Assembly (NCBI RefSeq): GCF_034008315.1
Contig: NZ_CP125377.1
Coordinates: 5,024,501 to 5,088,500, forward strand
Reading direction: 5' to 3'
Length of the DNA: 64,000 bases
Source: Pseudomonas sp. P8_241
GTDB taxonomy: Bacteria; Pseudomonadota; Gammaproteobacteria; Pseudomonadales; Pseudomonadaceae
Part shown: positions 42,217 to 51,212 of the stretch, in pieces
Layout of the letters: each line of letters begins with the position of its first letter
Numbering within the stretch: position 1 is the first letter of the stretch
Translations under genes and position numbers: made by a program
The notes under the pieces: generated by a model
Told to the model about the DNA's origin: nothing
Database searches by the model: none
Seen by the model: only the letters and a program-made list of their open reading frames with translations

Positions 42217-42987
42217 TTACCAAAATTTAAGAAGTTTCAGGAAGCTCGTCAAACGACTGTATTTGTGCACCGGGGAAGTATAATCCAGCGATTCTACCGT
42301 AGGAGTGTCTTCAACTGTCAAATTCCAGTAATCGGTCAGCGCTATAGAGCCTGGGTCATCTTTGTAATAAGGTTTTGTTAATGTCAAATGCGGGCGCTCC
42401 CATGCGATATCTTTCCGCACGACTTTTCCCGGCACCCCGACTATAATGCAGTTATTGGGAAATTTACCTTTCACGATACTGCCAATGCCCACGACGCTTC
42501 CGTCGCCGATGGTGGTCCCGCCCAGAATCCGCGTGTAAGCGCCAAGCCAAACATGATTACCAATCATCACATTTTTTGGAAGATTGATTCTTTTTCTGGT
42601 TCGCACATCGAATATTGGATGTCCATCATCTGCTCTTATCTCAACCTGAGAAGCGAACATGATGTCATCACCAAGGTGCACTGATGCCTTTTCAGCCGCA
42701 GATATATAGACCGGCGAAGTGCAATTTATTCCAGAGCCAATCTTGATCGTAGACTCAAACCCTACTCTCACAACACCACTGAAAGTGTTTTTTCCTATCT
42801 CGCAATAACCATCATCACAATCAAACATTATTGTAAGATTTCTATTTTTAGCTTCAGGATGAATAACCAGCTTGTTATTTTTTCCTGTAAACTCAACTTT
42901 AAAACCCGACTCGATGACGACCCCACAAGAAATTACATTATTATTGTCATCTTTATAATCTTGAATCTTAGTCAGAACAATCTTCAA
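42217..42987 (-). CDS. Hexapeptide-repeat acyltransferase-like protein, AT-rich cargo gene
   Basis: A 256-residue protein with a left-handed beta-helix made of hexapeptide repeats, e.g. MIGNHVWLGAYTRILGGTT and IGDGSVVGIGSIVKGKF, ending in NNCIIVGVPGKVVRKDI as in sugar O-acetyltransferases. There is no ATG start. TTG 42987 is chosen because GGAG lies 5 bases upstream; TTG 43008 is the longest alternative. Base composition is far more AT-rich than its neighbours, which marks separate acquisition. A lysogenic-conversion role in surface glycan acetylation is inference. Confidence 0.82.
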   Translation of the reverse strand: MKIVLTKIQDYKDDNNNVISCGVVIESGFKVEFTGKNNKLVIHPEAKNRNLTIMFDCDDGYCEIGKNTFSGVVRVGFESTIKIGSGINCTSPVYISAAEKASVHLGDDIMFASQVEIRADDGHPIFDVRTRKRINLPKNVMIGNHVWLGAYTRILGGTTIGDGSVVGIGSIVKGKFPNNCIIVGVPGKVVRKDIAWERPHLTLTKPYYKDDPGSIALTDYWNLTVEDTPTVESLDYTSPVHKYSRLTSFLKLLKFW

Positions 42988-43145
42988 ACCACACTCCAAG
43001 CGTGACAATCAAGCATTAGGCCCGGACTGTAACGGAAGTACATTTTTTTATCTAGCCGTTTTATTGACTGCCAAGGGATGTGGCTTATCGCGAGGTCAGA
43101 CCTCTCCAACCGACGTTCCGCGGGCTTGGAAGAAAGGAGTGGAAA

Positions 43146-43310
43146 TTATTTTTTGCCTGGCTCAGGAGCTGGATCAGGCACAGAAGTTGAATCAGGAACA
43201 GGGGTCATGGCTTCAAGCCCGCGAACCAGCATGGCAACTTCGCGATATGGCCGGGTTGTCAAATAATCAGCTACCGCCTGCGCCAATTGTTGTTCGATCA
43301 AAAATTTCAT
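43146..43310 (-). CDS. Small phage protein (54 residues)
   Basis: Begins MKFLIEQQLAQAVADYL and has a Pro-rich tail PDSTSVPDPAPEPGKK. GAGGT lies 9 bases before the ATG at 43310, and the upstream small gene ends 3 bases before it. Small proteins of this kind follow tail-fibre genes in Pseudomonas phages. Function unknown. Confidence 0.75.
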   Translation of the reverse strand: MKFLIEQQLAQAVADYLTTRPYREVAMLVRGLEAMTPVPDSTSVPDPAPEPGKK

Positions 43311-43313
43311 TGG

Positions 43314-43493
43314 TTATACCTCATTTGTTTGATTTGTGAGCAAGCTTGAATTGCGCGCTACGGCGTCCTCAAGGGCGGACATTCGGGCCAGAAGCCCCTC
43401 TACAGCTAAGGCAGTTGGAAGGATAAACTCATGGTGTTGTTGCTGCACGGAGCGGACGATCGGGGCAATGAACTCGTCGTAACCAAGCGACAT
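43314..43493 (-). CDS. Small phage protein after tail fibre (59 residues)
   Basis: Begins MSLGYDEFIAPIVRSVQQQH and ends SSLLTNQTNEV. Its ATG overlaps the tail-fibre stop by one base (TGATG), so it is translationally coupled. The second half is a likely short coiled coil. It may be a tail-fibre accessory or trimerisation protein (inference). Confidence 0.75.
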   Translation of the reverse strand: MSLGYDEFIAPIVRSVQQQHHEFILPTALAVEGLLARMSALEDAVARNSSLLTNQTNEV

Positions 43494-45976
43494 CACGTCG
43501 CCCCCCCCTTAACCGCATGATGCTGGAACCCTCCAAAGTCAATGCCCTTGGTTTGGATGGTGCGCTCCACGTCCTGAGCGCGAAACCCTTGGTGGAATCG
43601 ACTTCGTACTTTACTGCCATCGCGGGGCTTAACGACGGAAATTTCTTCGCCAGTTACAGGATCAAGCTCCAATTCAATATAGTCATCTCGCATGTCCCAC
43701 TTAAAATCAATCGGTTTCAAGTCAAGGATGAAATCGAGCCCCAGTAGGGTTTCCCGAATCTCAGCCTTGTCCCGTTCATCTGAACGGTTCTGCACAGTGC
43801 CATACACATAGAAGTTAGTAGCACTATCTCCGCCTTGGACCTGATTAGGACCGGACACCCGTGTATTCGCACCAAGCAGGGTGCTGTTGGATACCGATAC
43901 GGAAGGCGTCGAACCATCGATCATCACCAGTCCCGCCTGATATCCGATTGCAGTAGTGTTGATTGTCGGGCCCGAGTTGTTCAGTAATGCTCGATACCCA
44001 TGGGTTGTTACCCCGACCAAGGGGCCGACAGCATTCTCGCAGGAGTTGCTGCCAGAAATCGCGGAATTGCTAATAGACGTTACAGTCTTCGCAGCGTAGG
44101 CCCCGGACACAGTTGAGTTATTGCAAGTAGTTGTGTCAGAGGCGGCCTGCGACCCGTTAATTAATTTGTTCTGAGATAAAGGTGCATCGACCAAGGAGGT
44201 TGTCCAGTAAAGTCTGGCGTTTCCCGACCCATCTCCATTATAAGGGCAATATACAGTGAAGTTGTCACCACTGACGCTGAGTACATCCACCGGAAATCCG
44301 TGACCGTGGCCCGCATAGGCTGGGCCCCCTCCAGCCCAATAAATATTAGCGCGCCCACCTACAACGGCTGCATGCCCGGGAGCAGTTACAGTAATCACTG
44401 ATCCAATCTTGCTATAGGTAACGTAAGGATCACTAGGGTAATCACTCTTGACCTTTCCGCCGAATCCGGAAAGATTTTCTAGAAACTGCCCCGCAAGAGC
44501 GCCACATATTACGTTGTTGTTGCCCTTCCTTAAGTTGAAACCTGCTCTGTACCCGTTTGCCACCAAGACAATACCAGTGTATGACTTCGCAGCATCCGAT
44601 CCCAAAGCCACTATCTGTGTGGCAACGTTAGTATTGGGATCGAAGTTCTCGACCTGCGCATACCAGCCGCTCAAAACCTCGCCGGAAAGAGCGTTAGCGC
44701 CCATAGCCAGTACGGTGTCACAGTTGACTAGGCTCGCTCCTGTGTTCCGTCCCACGAGCACGTTAGCCCGGCCCGTGGTCAAAGACCTGCCTGCGTTACC
44801 GCCAAGCCCTACATTGCGTGTGCCTGCGATAGCTACGGTGCTGTATGAATCGGTAACAGGCTGCAAGCTGTATAGGGCGCACTCTCCCATGGCGAGGTTA
44901 TCGAAAGACTTTTGCGCCGTGCCGATTGCGTCAGGCCCAATAGCGATAGTTTGTTGGGCTCCTGTTGCAAGGGCTAATGCCCCTACCCCGGCCGCAAAGA
45001 TGCTCGAGTGGTATGCAAATTGGTTTGCTGGAGGCTGATAGCTTGGCGGAATTGAACCACCAGCTCCGCCAATACATACCACCCCGTTCCCGTCACGCAC
45101 CATTTTCCACATAGCTGGGTGAGTGACTGCGCCGATTTTGAAGTAGCCCCCATAATACTTGTTCCCCGTTGGGAAGGCATTTACTAGGTAGGTCTTGCCA
45201 AGCAGATCAACTTCTTTACCAGTGTGCACAACCTCCAGCGCTGTAAACTTCGAACTATCGTTAGTCGCCCCATCTCCGACAGCCAAGTAATCCTGCGGCG
45301 TTACGCTTTCTCGAAATTTATCTTGCCCTGTGCGGATAGCCGCACCTACGCCGGCCTGCTGAACACCGACAACATTGGAGCCGTCAGGCGCTGCAAGCAA
45401 AGCCCCATCCAGATTGTTAGGCTCCCACTCAGACGCCTTGTAAATGTATTCAAGGTCTTCTTCGCTGTTGAAATAGCGGTCACCCAGTTGTAGAGCAGCG
45501 CCGTCATTGCGCGCAATCGGCTCCGCGGAAAAGGTGCCAAGGAATGGTGCCACGCGAGCCGTGGCCAGATCAGCCGAATCCTCGGCGGCGTTTGCGGACT
45601 CAAGCGCGGCATCCATAGCGGCTTGAATGGCTGCAGCAGATAATGCGCGCTTGCCAGTATCCTCAGCCACGCCGGCAGTGTTGCTGTAGACGGCATAGAT
45701 TTCATCTGGATCGGCCGAGCGGACCAGGAAGATGGCGCCATCAGTTGTCCCGGCAATACCCGCAGCAGTCGTCGGATAAATCGTTGTAGCAAAGCTGATC
45801 TTTTCAGCGCCTTCCTCCTGAATGCTGACGATCACCTGTTTCAGGTTTTGGATATCGCCGGAGTCCGTAGGGATCGGATCAGCGCCGACCGCGTCATGAG
45901 AAAACCGGCTGATTATATCGCTGCCGATCTCGGCCTTTACCGTGGCGATCTCTAGCCGCTGGGTCTGGTCTGCCAT
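43493..45976 (-). CDS. Phage tail fibre/spike with C-terminal S74 chaperone domain
   Basis: An 827-residue structural protein. The N-terminal part (about 1-160) is Ala-rich and alpha-helical (AALESANAAEDSADLATARV), typical of the virion anchor. The middle (about 320-720) is a long repetitive beta region with recurring LGxNA/GYxAG units, like trimeric YadA-head-type repeats. The C-terminus carries a peptidase S74-type intramolecular chaperone: RSDERDKAEIRETLLGLDFI, PIDFKWDMRDDY and HQGFRAQDVE. The chaperone self-cleaves after trimer folding in the family. It is the likely receptor-binding protein. Confidence 0.9.
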   Translation of the reverse strand: MADQTQRLEIATVKAEIGSDIISRFSHDAVGADPIPTDSGDIQNLKQVIVSIQEEGAEKISFATTIYPTTAAGIAGTTDGAIFLVRSADPDEIYAVYSNTAGVAEDTGKRALSAAAIQAAMDAALESANAAEDSADLATARVAPFLGTFSAEPIARNDGAALQLGDRYFNSEEDLEYIYKASEWEPNNLDGALLAAPDGSNVVGVQQAGVGAAIRTGQDKFRESVTPQDYLAVGDGATNDSSKFTALEVVHTGKEVDLLGKTYLVNAFPTGNKYYGGYFKIGAVTHPAMWKMVRDGNGVVCIGGAGGSIPPSYQPPANQFAYHSSIFAAGVGALALATGAQQTIAIGPDAIGTAQKSFDNLAMGECALYSLQPVTDSYSTVAIAGTRNVGLGGNAGRSLTTGRANVLVGRNTGASLVNCDTVLAMGANALSGEVLSGWYAQVENFDPNTNVATQIVALGSDAAKSYTGIVLVANGYRAGFNLRKGNNNVICGALAGQFLENLSGFGGKVKSDYPSDPYVTYSKIGSVITVTAPGHAAVVGGRANIYWAGGGPAYAGHGHGFPVDVLSVSGDNFTVYCPYNGDGSGNARLYWTTSLVDAPLSQNKLINGSQAASDTTTCNNSTVSGAYAAKTVTSISNSAISGSNSCENAVGPLVGVTTHGYRALLNNSGPTINTTAIGYQAGLVMIDGSTPSVSVSNSTLLGANTRVSGPNQVQGGDSATNFYVYGTVQNRSDERDKAEIRETLLGLDFILDLKPIDFKWDMRDDYIELELDPVTGEEISVVKPRDGSKVRSRFHQGFRAQDVERTIQTKGIDFGGFQHHAVKGGAT

Positions 45977-46038
45977 TATGTATTTCCTTGGGGCGAATTT
46001 AATGAGCGCGACCAGGTGCGGTCGGCAGAGGAATAGGG

Positions 46039-47650
46039 TTAAAGCCAGTTGCTGGAGAAGAATTCGCCGCCGTTACTGATCAGCATGTCGGCCACCGCGT
46101 CAAAGATTGTGTCGATCTGGTCGTCGTGCGCGTGGGTGTCGTCAGCCGTGAAGGCCGAGGCTTCAGTGAGGAAGGGAGCGACCCAGTCGGTGGTGGCGAC
46201 GATCTCGCCGCGGTGATCGCGAACGTTCTCGATCTTGCAGCCTTGGTCGTCGTAGATGGCCGGCACGAACACCCGGCCCGACTTGAACCAGAGCACAGCG
46301 TCCATGCATCGGGTGACCTTGTTGGCAGCAGGGCCGCGCGGTTGCGGCTCGATCGGAATCGAACCCTTTTTGCTAATGGTCTGGATCAGGCCGGTGCCGC
46401 TCGACTTGTCCTCGACACGCATATAGCGCAGGGCCGCCGGACGAAATTGGTCCCACGGCTTCCATTGCTGCCATAGGCGTAGGGCGGCCGCTTCAAGATC
46501 GCCCGCGTCGTATTTGCCGCGATGAACCTCGATGATGTACAGGTTGCCGTCGACTCCCAGGCCGCAATGACTGAAGACCGAATAGTCGTGCTGCTCGCCA
46601 GTTTTTTTGCGCGGTATCGACGTACACGCCGCGCCAAACGAGGAAAGGCAACTGCTGATAGGTCTTGAACCAGTCGGCATCGATCATGCCGCCGCTCAAT
46701 GCCACCGGCTCCTGCTGGTACTGGCTGACCATGGTGTATGGGTCGCGGTCCCACAGCGCCATCAGATCGGCGACCGTCTCCTTGGCTGGCCAGTAGGACC
46801 AGTATTCAACGCCGCCACGGACGATTGAGGGACTGCTAAAAACGTCACGCTCGGCATGCTCGCGGATCTCTGCGGGAAGCCCTTCTATATATTCACGGGT
46901 GACCAGGGCCGGAACTTTAATGTGGCTGAAGTCCAGACCCATGCCGCCCTTGAGCAGGAAGCCTGACACGTCATCCGTGTGTAGGCGCTGCTGGGTGCAG
47001 ATGACCGGGGTGTCGGGCGATGCACGCCGACTGCGCAGGGTGTTGGTAACAATCCGTTGAGCCTTGGCTCGCATGGTTGCACTGAACGCACTGTCAGCCT
47101 TCTCGGGGTCATCCAGGTTGATGAATCCGGTAAAGCCTTCGGAGATGTAGCCGCCACGCACACCGGTGATCTGTCCGCCGGTGGATCGGCTGAAGATCTG
47201 GTGTTTATTCCGTCCGTTCTCGTCGGTGATGATCCAGTTGGCCACGTCAGCCTTGCCCAGCTCGCACGGCCATAACTCCTGGTACTCGGAGCTGGTGACG
47301 ATCGACTTGATGCGGTTGGAGTTCTCTTCGACCAGCGATTTCGAGTAGGACACGCTCAGGTTTCGCGTGCGGTCGAACTTGGTCATCACATAGGCAGGCA
47401 GGTGGATCGACCAGTATTCAGTCTTTGTGCCGCCCGGGGGCATGTTGAAAACGACGTTTTTAAGCTCGCCGGCCAGGACTTGCTTGGCCGTGTAGTCCAT
47501 GTATCGGTGGTGCCAGTTGCAGAGAAACTTCATCCCCTGATTGATCTGGAAGAAGACGCGCATGAAGGCAAGCGGGGAATGCTCGCTGATCAGTTTTGAT
47601 GCTTCCTTCTCCTCCCGACTCATTGAATCCCAGTCGAGAAGCGCACTCAT
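46039..47650 (-). pseudogene. Terminase large subunit, frameshifted at an A7 tract
   Basis: Would encode about 535 residues. The N-terminal ATPase part has MPPGGTKTEYWSIHLP (Walker A region) and GFINLDDPEKADS (Walker B region). The C-terminal nuclease part has TGEQHDYSVFSHCGLGVDG and DTHAHDDQIDTIFDAV. The two parts are in different frames; the break is at seven A residues on the sense strand (46602-46608) just after VYVDTAQK, inside the first nuclease motif. One A too many explains it. Transcriptional slippage could restore some full-length protein. The start overlaps the small subunit stop by 4 bases. Confidence 0.88.
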
Positions 47651-48096
47651 AGGCGATCAAGCACAGATTCGAGAGTCTTTTTGTCCACCGTGACTTGCGA
47701 CTTCGTTTCGATAGCGCCGCCATTCTTGCCAGTGATTTCGACGATCTTCTTGTCCAGGCCCAGCAGCTTGGCTTTGCCCATGGTGGCCGAGACAGCTGCC
47801 GAGGTTTGAGGGGTTTCAGCCGAGAGAGCAGCCTTCCGCGCCTCTTCCAGCTCCAACAGCAGCGTATCGACGGTGATCTGGTGTCGGTCCATGACAGCTT
47901 CCCTTAACTCGGCGAGCCGTTCCTGCACCTGAGGCCGCTGAAACAGGTTCCAGCCCTCGCGCTGCACGGTCTTTTCCGCCATCTTGGTGACGTTGTAGGT
48001 GCGACGGTAGGCCTCGGAAGCGTTGCCAGTCTCAATATAAGCGAGGCAAAACGACTCCATCTTGTCGGTGAATCGACGCTTTTTTGGCCTTTCCAT
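47647..48096 (-). CDS. Terminase small subunit
   Basis: A 149-residue Terminase_2-family DNA-packaging protein. The N-terminal DNA-binding part has FTDKMESFCLAYIETGNASE and AYRRTYNVTKMAEKTVQREG. A helical oligomerisation segment and the tail VDKKTLESVLDRL follow. ATG 48096 is preferred over GTG 48102. It overlaps the large-subunit start by 4 bases. Confidence 0.9.
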   Translation of the reverse strand: MERPKKRRFTDKMESFCLAYIETGNASEAYRRTYNVTKMAEKTVQREGWNLFQRPQVQERLAELREAVMDRHQITVDTLLLELEEARKAALSAETPQTSAAVSATMGKAKLLGLDKKIVEITGKNGGAIETKSQVTVDKKTLESVLDRL

Positions 48097-48161
48097 ATGC
48101 ACACCTACCCGTAACTCCCTCCCCCTTCAAAGTCAGCCGCTATAGCGGCAAGGACGAAGTC

Positions 48162-48860
48162 ATGCCTGAAATAAAGGAACGGCCGATCTTATTCTCGGCC
48201 CCGATGGTGCGCGCCATCCTGGAAGGCCGGAAGACGGTCACACGGCGCGCGCTGAACGAGCAGGCGCTGAAGAACATCGGCTACGGCGTTCAGCTCGGCG
48301 AGTGCCACGAACTGCCAGCCGAAGGACCGCTGCACCCGAACAGCGTCGGGTACTACAACGACTTCTGCCCATACGGCCAACCCGGTGACCAGCTGTGGGT
48401 GCGCGAGACATGGTACTGCGATCACTTCGAAGTTGAGCGTGGCCCATACCTGCAACCTGCCGACCTGGCGGATTTGGACCAGGCCCGGGAAGATGGCGAA
48501 CTCGTTTATGCGGCAGATGGCCTGACACCGTATGAGCAGGATCAGCCAACATGGAAGCCGAGCATCCACATGCCCCGCTGGGTCAGCCGGATCTTGCTGG
48601 AAATCACCGACGTACGCCTCGAGCGGTTGCAGGACATCAGCGAAGAACAGGCGCAGGCCGAAGGAATCGTAGGCGTGGCTTTCCGACCCGATGACGGCTG
48701 GCCGATTTGCACCGGCTATATGGTCGGGCCTGACGATGGGAAGACCGGCTTGCAGACGACAGCAGCCAAGGCCTTTGCGGGTCTTTGGGATTCTGTCGGC
48801 GGCGACTGGGACGCCAACCCATGGGTCTGGGTCGTCGAGTTCAAGCAGGTGACGCCATGA
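48162..48860 (+). CDS. ASCH/PUA-like phage protein
   Basis: A 232-residue protein common in phages and prophages. The conserved N-terminus is IKERPILFSAPMVRAILEGR followed by KTVTRRA. GQPGDQLWVRETWY and MPRWVSRILLEITDVRLERL are core motifs of this ASCH-like group, and the end is NPWVWVVEFK. The fold is linked to RNA or modified-base recognition, but the role is unknown. ATG 48162 is used, with AAGGACG upstream. It begins the plus-strand run that is divergent from terminase. Confidence 0.85.
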   Translation: MPEIKERPILFSAPMVRAILEGRKTVTRRALNEQALKNIGYGVQLGECHELPAEGPLHPNSVGYYNDFCPYGQPGDQLWVRETWYCDHFEVERGPYLQPADLADLDQAREDGELVYAADGLTPYEQDQPTWKPSIHMPRWVSRILLEITDVRLERLQDISEEQAQAEGIVGVAFRPDDGWPICTGYMVGPDDGKTGLQTTAAKAFAGLWDSVGGDWDANPWVWVVEFKQVTP

Positions 48861-48922
48861 TCATCCCAATAGCCGCCCCGCTCTACATGCTCTGGCTCAT
48901 CTACAAGGGGCCGTGGCGATGA
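48857..48922 (+). CDS. 21-residue hydrophobic micropeptide
   Basis: Reads MIIPIAAPLYMLWLIYK, then GPWR. Its ATG overlaps the upstream stop (ATGA) and its stop overlaps the next gene's ATG (ATGA), so it is coupled on both sides. It would form one short membrane helix. The double overlap argues for real translation; the function is unknown. Confidence 0.6.
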   Translation: MIIPIAAPLYMLWLIYKGPWR

Positions 48923-49380
48923 GTGATGCACCTATCGAGCCGCAGGAATATTTGTACGGCGTGAAGGTTGTCCAGATCGAGGACCTTCGCGTAGCCAGAG
49001 GGATGACTCGGCGCCCAGCGTCGTCATGCCGGCACAAGAAGCTGGTATACGACGAAAAGGAGCGCCGTGTCTGGTGCAGCGACTGCGAAGCCGAGGTTGA
49101 GCCCTTTGATGCGTTCGTTGGGATCGTTGAGGTTTTAAGCGGCGGCATGAGTTCGCTTCAGCGCCGGCGACGCGAACTGGACGAAGCCGAAAAATTCCAG
49201 ATGCGAAGCCGGGCCGCCAAGGTGATGGACGAAGCCTGGCGCAGCACGAAGATGGCGCCGCTATGCCCTCACTGCAACACCGCAATCCTTCCAGAGGATG
49301 TTGCGGGTGGTGTGGCCAGCACATCAAAGGCTCTAGTCGCCGCCGCCAGAAAGCGAAACGCCGCTCAATCCCCGAAGTAA
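48919..49380 (+). CDS. Cys-rich, zinc-ribbon-like phage protein
   Basis: A 153-residue protein with SSCRHKKLVYDE, VWCSDCEAEVEPFDAFVGIV and LCPHCNTAILPED. The paired CxxC motifs suggest zinc binding. The middle is a charged helical segment (RRRRELDEAEKFQMRSRAAK). ATG 48919 overlaps the micropeptide stop. Unrecognised beyond this. Confidence 0.75.
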   Translation: MSDAPIEPQEYLYGVKVVQIEDLRVARGMTRRPASSCRHKKLVYDEKERRVWCSDCEAEVEPFDAFVGIVEVLSGGMSSLQRRRRELDEAEKFQMRSRAAKVMDEAWRSTKMAPLCPHCNTAILPEDVAGGVASTSKALVAAARKRNAAQSPK

Positions 49381-49430
49381 GCCTGCCCCAACTCAACAGC
49401 CTGTCGGTGATCGGCGGGCGAGGAATTCGC

Positions 49431-49814
49431 ATGGCAGAAATTAAGTGCCACATGGGTCACACCCAGCACGTCAGCACCACCGACTGGGTTGCCGCGCTGA
49501 CACTCGACCAGCTCCGCTTCGCACGGGATGCCATGGACGAAAAGATCAAGGCAGCCGAGGCGCAGCCAAAGCGGATCGTTTGGCGCGTGTGCCGCGGCGG
49601 TGTCTGCGATGGCAACTACCGCGAAGACCAATACGAGAAGGCCGCCGACCACCTGCTGCGCATTTTCAAGGACAAGTTCATGGAAGAGGCGGCGGACTAC
49701 GTGAAGAAACCATACGGCACTGAAACCTTCCGGCGTGAGCTTCCAAGCATCGAGATCGAGCGCGTAACTCAGTTCGAGTACGACACCGAATGGTTTCCAG
49801 CAAAAACCGAATAA
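49431..49814 (+). CDS. Hypothetical phage protein (127 residues)
   Basis: Begins MAEIKCHMGHTQHVSTTDWV and contains LTLDQLRFARDAMDEKIKAA and KRIVWRVCRGGVCDGNY. It ends QFEYDTEWFPAKTE. GAGGAA lies 6 bases before ATG 49431. Mixed helical composition; no family recognised. Confidence 0.75.
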   Translation: MAEIKCHMGHTQHVSTTDWVAALTLDQLRFARDAMDEKIKAAEAQPKRIVWRVCRGGVCDGNYREDQYEKAADHLLRIFKDKFMEEAADYVKKPYGTETFRRELPSIEIERVTQFEYDTEWFPAKTE

Positions 49815-49865
49815 CCACCTTCTGTCGCCACGCGCGGCATGGAGCACCAAACAACGGAGCAACAA

Positions 49866-50117
49866 ATGAGCGATGACGCGGAAATAGTTTTTGTGGATGG
49901 ACTGGGCAAAATGCTCGGACGAACCGAAGCATCTGTCAGGGAAGGGATTCGCCGCGGCGTGGACTGGCTGCCCAAGAGCTTCAAAATGGGCACCAGGCAC
50001 TGCTGGCTGAAAGAAGATGTGCGGGAGTTTTTGCGCGGATGCCGCGACGGCGAAAACAAAGCACCGAAGGTCGGCAGAAAGCGGCAGGCGCCGCCAACGC
50101 TGAGGGGTGTGGCGTGA
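49866..50117 (+). CDS. Excisionase/AlpA-like helix-turn-helix protein
   Basis: An 83-residue protein with a winged-helix core, FVDGLGKMLGRTEASVREGI, RRGVDWLPKSFKMG and the wing TRHCWLKEDVREFLRG. This fits phage excisionases and AlpA/MerR-like regulators. GGAG lies 6 bases before ATG 49866. It is convergent with the integrase gene 8 bases away. It probably directs excision. Confidence 0.75.
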   Translation: MSDDAEIVFVDGLGKMLGRTEASVREGIRRGVDWLPKSFKMGTRHCWLKEDVREFLRGCRDGENKAPKVGRKRQAPPTLRGVA

Positions 50118-50125
50118 TTCTGGGT

Positions 50126-51103
50126 TTACCCCAGCTTCTCGGCCAAGTCGTGCGGGGAAAGGTGGGTGTACCGCTTGAGCATCGCCAGGGTCTTGTGCCC
50201 GGTGATACTCGCCACCTCCATCAAGGAAAGGCCGCGCTCGAACAGGCGGCTGGTTGCTTCGTGACGCATATCGTGAAGGCGGAGGTCTTTTATCTCTGCC
50301 GCTTCACAGGCCAGCGCGAAATAGTTGCTGACGCTGTCCATTTTCAAATGAAAGTACCTGCCGCCGTCAATTGGCGTCGGCAATCCCTCCAAGAGTTCCA
50401 CCGCCCGCGTTGATAGCGGGACGGACCGGCGCTCGCCGTTCTTCGTGTCTTCGAGGAATGCAACTCTTCCCCTGATCTGATCCTTCCGGAGCATTACCAG
50501 CTCCGATCGGCGCATTGCCGTCTCCACGGCCAGTTCGATGATGACTGGCAGCTCGGCATTGATCTCGCCGGCATGCTTATAGATGTTCTTCAGCTCTTTG
50601 GCCGTTGGTCGGCGCTCTCGCTGCTTGTTGCCCTTCGGCATGCGGATAGCTGTGCACGGGTTCTTCAGTCCATCGATACCCGAGTCCTTCGACGCAACTG
50701 TATATAGATGGCTGATCAGCGCGAGATCCAACCGAACAGTGGCAGTTGATTTCCCCGACTTCAATTGGGCGTCACGGTATGCGGCCATGTCGCTGGAGCG
50801 GATGGTCGCCAGCGATTTGGCGCCGTACTCCGACTTCTTCCACTTTTCGGCGCGGACCTTTTCCTGCTTCTCGCCCTTCTTGGTCTTGCTGACCTCATTC
50901 AGGTATCGCGTCAGAGCGTCTTCGAGCGTGGTGCTTTCCGCCTCCCGGGTGTCGACAAATCGCGAGCGAGACATATCGCCCTCGATCTCGGCAGCCCATC
51001 GCTGAGCTTCTGCCTTTGTGTCGAAGGTGGCTGAAAGTGTCGGGTATCCTTTGCGACGGATCTGGGCTCGCCAGGCGTCACCGCGTTTTTCGTAATAGGC
51101 CAT
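50126..51103 (-). CDS. Tyrosine-family integrase
   Basis: A 325-residue phage integrase with the N-terminal arm-binding domain, core-binding SAM-like domain and catalytic domain. The active-site residues are in AVETAMRRSELVML (Arg), DTKNGERRSVPLS (Lys region), LHDMRHEATSRLF (His and Arg) and GHKTLAMLKRYTHLS (His and nucleophile Tyr). The start at MAYYEKRGDAWRAQI fits the family; a longer reading extends into non-protein-like sequence. It lies beside tRNA-Ser, its integration target. Confidence 0.94.
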   Translation of the reverse strand: MAYYEKRGDAWRAQIRRKGYPTLSATFDTKAEAQRWAAEIEGDMSRSRFVDTREAESTTLEDALTRYLNEVSKTKKGEKQEKVRAEKWKKSEYGAKSLATIRSSDMAAYRDAQLKSGKSTATVRLDLALISHLYTVASKDSGIDGLKNPCTAIRMPKGNKQRERRPTAKELKNIYKHAGEINAELPVIIELAVETAMRRSELVMLRKDQIRGRVAFLEDTKNGERRSVPLSTRAVELLEGLPTPIDGGRYFHLKMDSVSNYFALACEAAEIKDLRLHDMRHEATSRLFERGLSLMEVASITGHKTLAMLKRYTHLSPHDLAEKLG

Positions 51104-51123
51104 GCGGGGATAGTAGCGCGAGT

Positions 51124-51168
51124 CTGGGGGAATGGCACGAGGGACCGATTCCCCCAAATTTCCCCCAA
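51124..51168. repeat. Right arm-type repeat cluster
   Basis: CTGGGGGAA at 51124-51132, TTCCCCCAA at 51149-51157 and TTCCCCCAA at 51160-51168, between the integrase start and attR. It mirrors the left cluster at 41618-41649. Confidence 0.55.
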
Positions 51169-51172
51169 ATAC

Positions 51173-51210
51173 AAAAAAGCCCCGAGGCGGTTAAGCGCTC
51201 GGGGCCTTTA
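51173..51210 (-). terminator. Terminator after tRNA-Ser, carried by the element
   Basis: On the minus strand GGCCCCGAG, loop and CTCGGGGC are followed by six T residues, just 3' of the tRNA. The element appears to supply a replacement for the displaced host terminator at 41428. Confidence 0.8.
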
Positions 51211-51212
51211 AA

